A DNA stretch of 64,000 nucleotides from Virgibacillus oceani (GTDB taxonomy: Bacteria > Bacillota > Bacilli > Bacillales > Amphibacillaceae), in assembly GCF_014638995.1 (NCBI RefSeq), contig NZ_BMFR01000005.1, positions 62,001 to 126,000 of the forward strand, given 5' to 3'. The notes under the pieces are model-generated. The model did no database searches and was not told the origin of the DNA. It saw nothing but the letters and a program-made list of their open reading frames with translations. Positions 62,264-64,000 of this stretch are shown here, in pieces (the stretch's first letter is position 1; each line of letters opens with the position of its first letter). Position numbers and translations under genes: made by a program.

Positions 62264-63412
62264 TTACATCTTAAAAAGATTGCGTATTATGTCTATTACT
62301 CGATCTTGATCTTCCATATTCATATTCGATCCAGATGGTAAACAAAAACCAAATTCAAATAAAAAGTCTGATACACTATTGCCTTCTTCATGTGGATAAT
62401 AATCTACTCCAGCAAAAAGTGGTTGTAAATGCATTGGTTTCCATACAGGACGGGCCTCAATATTTTCTTCAGCCAATTTTTCAATAATTTCATGACGCGA
62501 AACTCCAGTTTGTTTAGGGTCGATAGTAAGCGCAGTCAACCAACGATTAGATTTTGTATTTTCAAGCTCTGGTTGAAAATCAATTCCTGGAATATTATTA
62601 AATGCTTCAAAATATTTATCGAAAACTGCTCTTCGCTGTTGTACTCGTTTATCCAGTACTTCCAGTTGTGCACGACCGATACCAGCAACAATATTACTCA
62701 TTCGGTAGTTATATCCGAGTTCACTATGCTGATAATGAATTGCAGAATCACGTGCTTGAGTTGCTAAAAACCGTGCTTTCCTTAATGACTTTTCATCATT
62801 AGATACTAGTGCACCGCCACCTGAAGTAGTGATAATTTTGTTTCCATTAAATGAAAAAATACCGTATCGACCAAATGTACCACTTTTTCCCCCTTTATAT
62901 TCACTACCTAACGATTCAGCTGCATCTTCTACTATAGGCACCCCGTAGGAGTCGCATATTTCTATTAACTCATCCATACGTGCACTTTGACCATAAAGAT
63001 TTACAATGATAACTGCTTTTGGCAATTTATCATTTTTATATGCTTCTTTAAGTGCACGTTTTAATGCTTTTGGAGACATATTCCACGTTGACAATTCGGA
63101 ATCAATCAACACTGGCAGTGCCCCTTGATATAATATAGGATTCACACTAGCAACAAATGTTAATGATGAACAAAAAACACTATCATCTGGACCAACATTT
63201 AGAAGTCTTAATGCTAAATGAATTGCTGCAGTACCTGAAGTAACAACAGCAGCTCCAGTAGTGGCGTTATAATTTGCTAATTCTTTTTCTAATCCATCCA
63301 CATTATTACCTAGAGGTGCAATCCAGTTTAAATCGAATGCTTCTTGAATATATTTTTGTTCGTTTCCGCTCATGTGTGGGGATGAGAGGAAAAGTCTGTC
63401 TGGTTTTAGCAT
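62264..63412 (-). CDS. DegT/DnrJ/EryC1-family sugar aminotransferase
   Basis: A PLP-dependent enzyme that makes an amino sugar nucleotide, in PglE-type pathways the 4-amino sugar of UDP-bacillosamine. Family motifs: SGTAAIHLALRLL, FVASVNPILYQGA, EDAAESLG, and FSFNGNKIITTSGGG with the PLP lysine at 192. ELGYNYRMSNIVAGIGRAQ follows. Its 382 residues are normal. It has AAAGGGATG before its ATG and is preceded by the NeuD/PglD-type acetyltransferase, which would acetylate the same amino group. Confidence 0.92.
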   Translation of the reverse strand: MLKPDRLFLSSPHMSGNEQKYIQEAFDLNWIAPLGNNVDGLEKELANYNATTGAAVVTSGTAAIHLALRLLNVGPDDSVFCSSLTFVASVNPILYQGALPVLIDSELSTWNMSPKALKRALKEAYKNDKLPKAVIIVNLYGQSARMDELIEICDSYGVPIVEDAAESLGSEYKGGKSGTFGRYGIFSFNGNKIITTSGGGALVSNDEKSLRKARFLATQARDSAIHYQHSELGYNYRMSNIVAGIGRAQLEVLDKRVQQRRAVFDKYFEAFNNIPGIDFQPELENTKSNRWLTALTIDPKQTGVSRHEIIEKLAEENIEARPVWKPMHLQPLFAGVDYYPHEEGNSVSDFLFEFGFCLPSGSNMNMEDQDRVIDIIRNLFKM

Positions 63413-63440
63413 GAATTTTTCATCCCTTTTAGTATCTATT

Positions 63441-64000
63441 TTATTTTATTACCTTTGCTGGTACTCCTACTGCTGTAACATTATCATCCAAATCACCCAC
63501 CACAACTGCACCAGCTCCTACCGTATTCCAACTACCAATATTCATAACGGGAATCACCACAGCTCCCGCTCCAATATGCGTCCCTTCTCCGACACTAACT
63601 ACACCTGATAGAGTTGCACTAGGAGAAACATGTACAAAATCGGATAAGATATTATCATGCTCTACAACTGAATTTGTATTAACAATACAATGGTTTCCAA
63701 TAGTAGTGTCAGCATTAATTACCACATTGGGCATGACTACTGTTCCATATCCAATTTTAGCTCCCTTACTTATAACAGCACTTGGATGAATTAGCGTTAC
63801 GTACTGTTCAATAGGTATAGAAAATTTTTTGAACAACTTTTTACGAACATAGTTATTACCAATTGCTATACAAAATTTATATTCTTTCAAATTCAGACTG
63901 TCTAGCAAGCTAGTGTTAGCATATATGATTTTATCTAATTTTTCAGTTTGATCAATAGCATCATCAACAATCGCGTATAAATCCATTTCCATTTCCAGAG
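63441..64000 (-). CDS. NeuD/PglD-type sugar O/N-acetyltransferase, 5' end cut off
   Basis: A left-handed beta-helix acetyltransferase built of hexapeptide repeats (about 85-180 of the visible part, for example IGYGTVVMPNVVINADTTIG and VGEGTHIGAGAVVIPV). The frame stays open through the window edge (CTG GAA before the first ATG at 63992). The N-terminal Rossmann-like GAGGH region expected for the family is missing, so the gene starts beyond 64000. The histidine in NSVVEHDNILSD is the usual catalytic base. It pairs with the aminotransferase gene for a diamino-sugar glycan. Confidence 0.88.
   Translation of the reverse strand, partial: LEMEMDLYAIVDDAIDQTEKLDKIIYANTSLLDSLNLKEYKFCIAIGNNYVRKKLFKKFSIPIEQYVTLIHPSAVISKGAKIGYGTVVMPNVVINADTTIGNHCIVNTNSVVEHDNILSDFVHVSPSATLSGVVSVGEGTHIGAGAVVIPVMNIGSWNTVGAGAVVVGDLDDNVTAVGVPAKVIK

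Overview
The window looks like a chromosomal segment of a motile, spore-forming, low-GC Gram-positive of the family Bacillaceae, most like the halotolerant Virgibacillus/Oceanobacillus group. This is judged from protein resemblance to Bacillus subtilis (AraR, AraABD, GlpP, GlpQ, Sda, Hag), strong AGGAGG ribosome sites with frequent TTG/GTG starts, CcpA-type cre boxes and dispersed GC-rich elements. The genus cannot be proved from the window alone.

Layout. (1) 1-8760: a formylglycine-generating enzyme and a CE7 esterase, then a sugar operon (PfkB kinase, binding lipoprotein, two CUT1 permeases). Two families of arrays of a GGATCGTATT motif, repeated every 20-22 bp, flank this segment. (2) 8851-18760: an L-arabinose regulon, with a CUT2 ABC transporter, the repressor AraR and araDBA. 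Paired AraR boxes lie at both promoters. (3) 18848-25861: unlinked metabolic genes (two aldo/keto reductases, CutC, asparaginase, an XRE regulator) and a secreted neutral protease. (4) 26290-53600: a large locus for carbohydrate and phosphate esters. It has a 12-gene operon led by an Lpl-type ABC transporter, a 1,350-residue secreted phosphoesterase, three glycerophosphodiester phosphodiesterases, a formylglycine sulfatase-family hydrolase, a membrane AraC-type regulator, GlpP, HAD phosphatases and an AfuABC-like transporter. (5) 53687-64000: a frameshifted panD, flagellin with a CsrA-type leader and a CsrA-like fragment upstream, a PAS-GGDEF-EAL-PilZ protein, the sporulation checkpoint gene sda, and the start of a glycan operon (NeuD/PglD-type acetyltransferase, DegT aminotransferase, MBOAT and DHHW O-acetylation proteins).

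How the parts fit. The arabinose block is a standard AraR regulon, but its uptake is by a CUT2 transporter. The formylglycine-generating enzyme at the left end can mature the CxPSR hydrolase 42 kb away. In region 4, four ungapped copies of a 68-bp promoter-like element precede the ABC operon (two copies), the giant phosphoesterase and the NagD-like phosphatase, so these form one regulon. Its enzymes suggest scavenging of a phosphodiester-linked sugar or polyol. The substrate is unknown, and this is the best candidate here for an undescribed system. The phased GGATCGTATT arrays are the most striking unexplained DNA structure.
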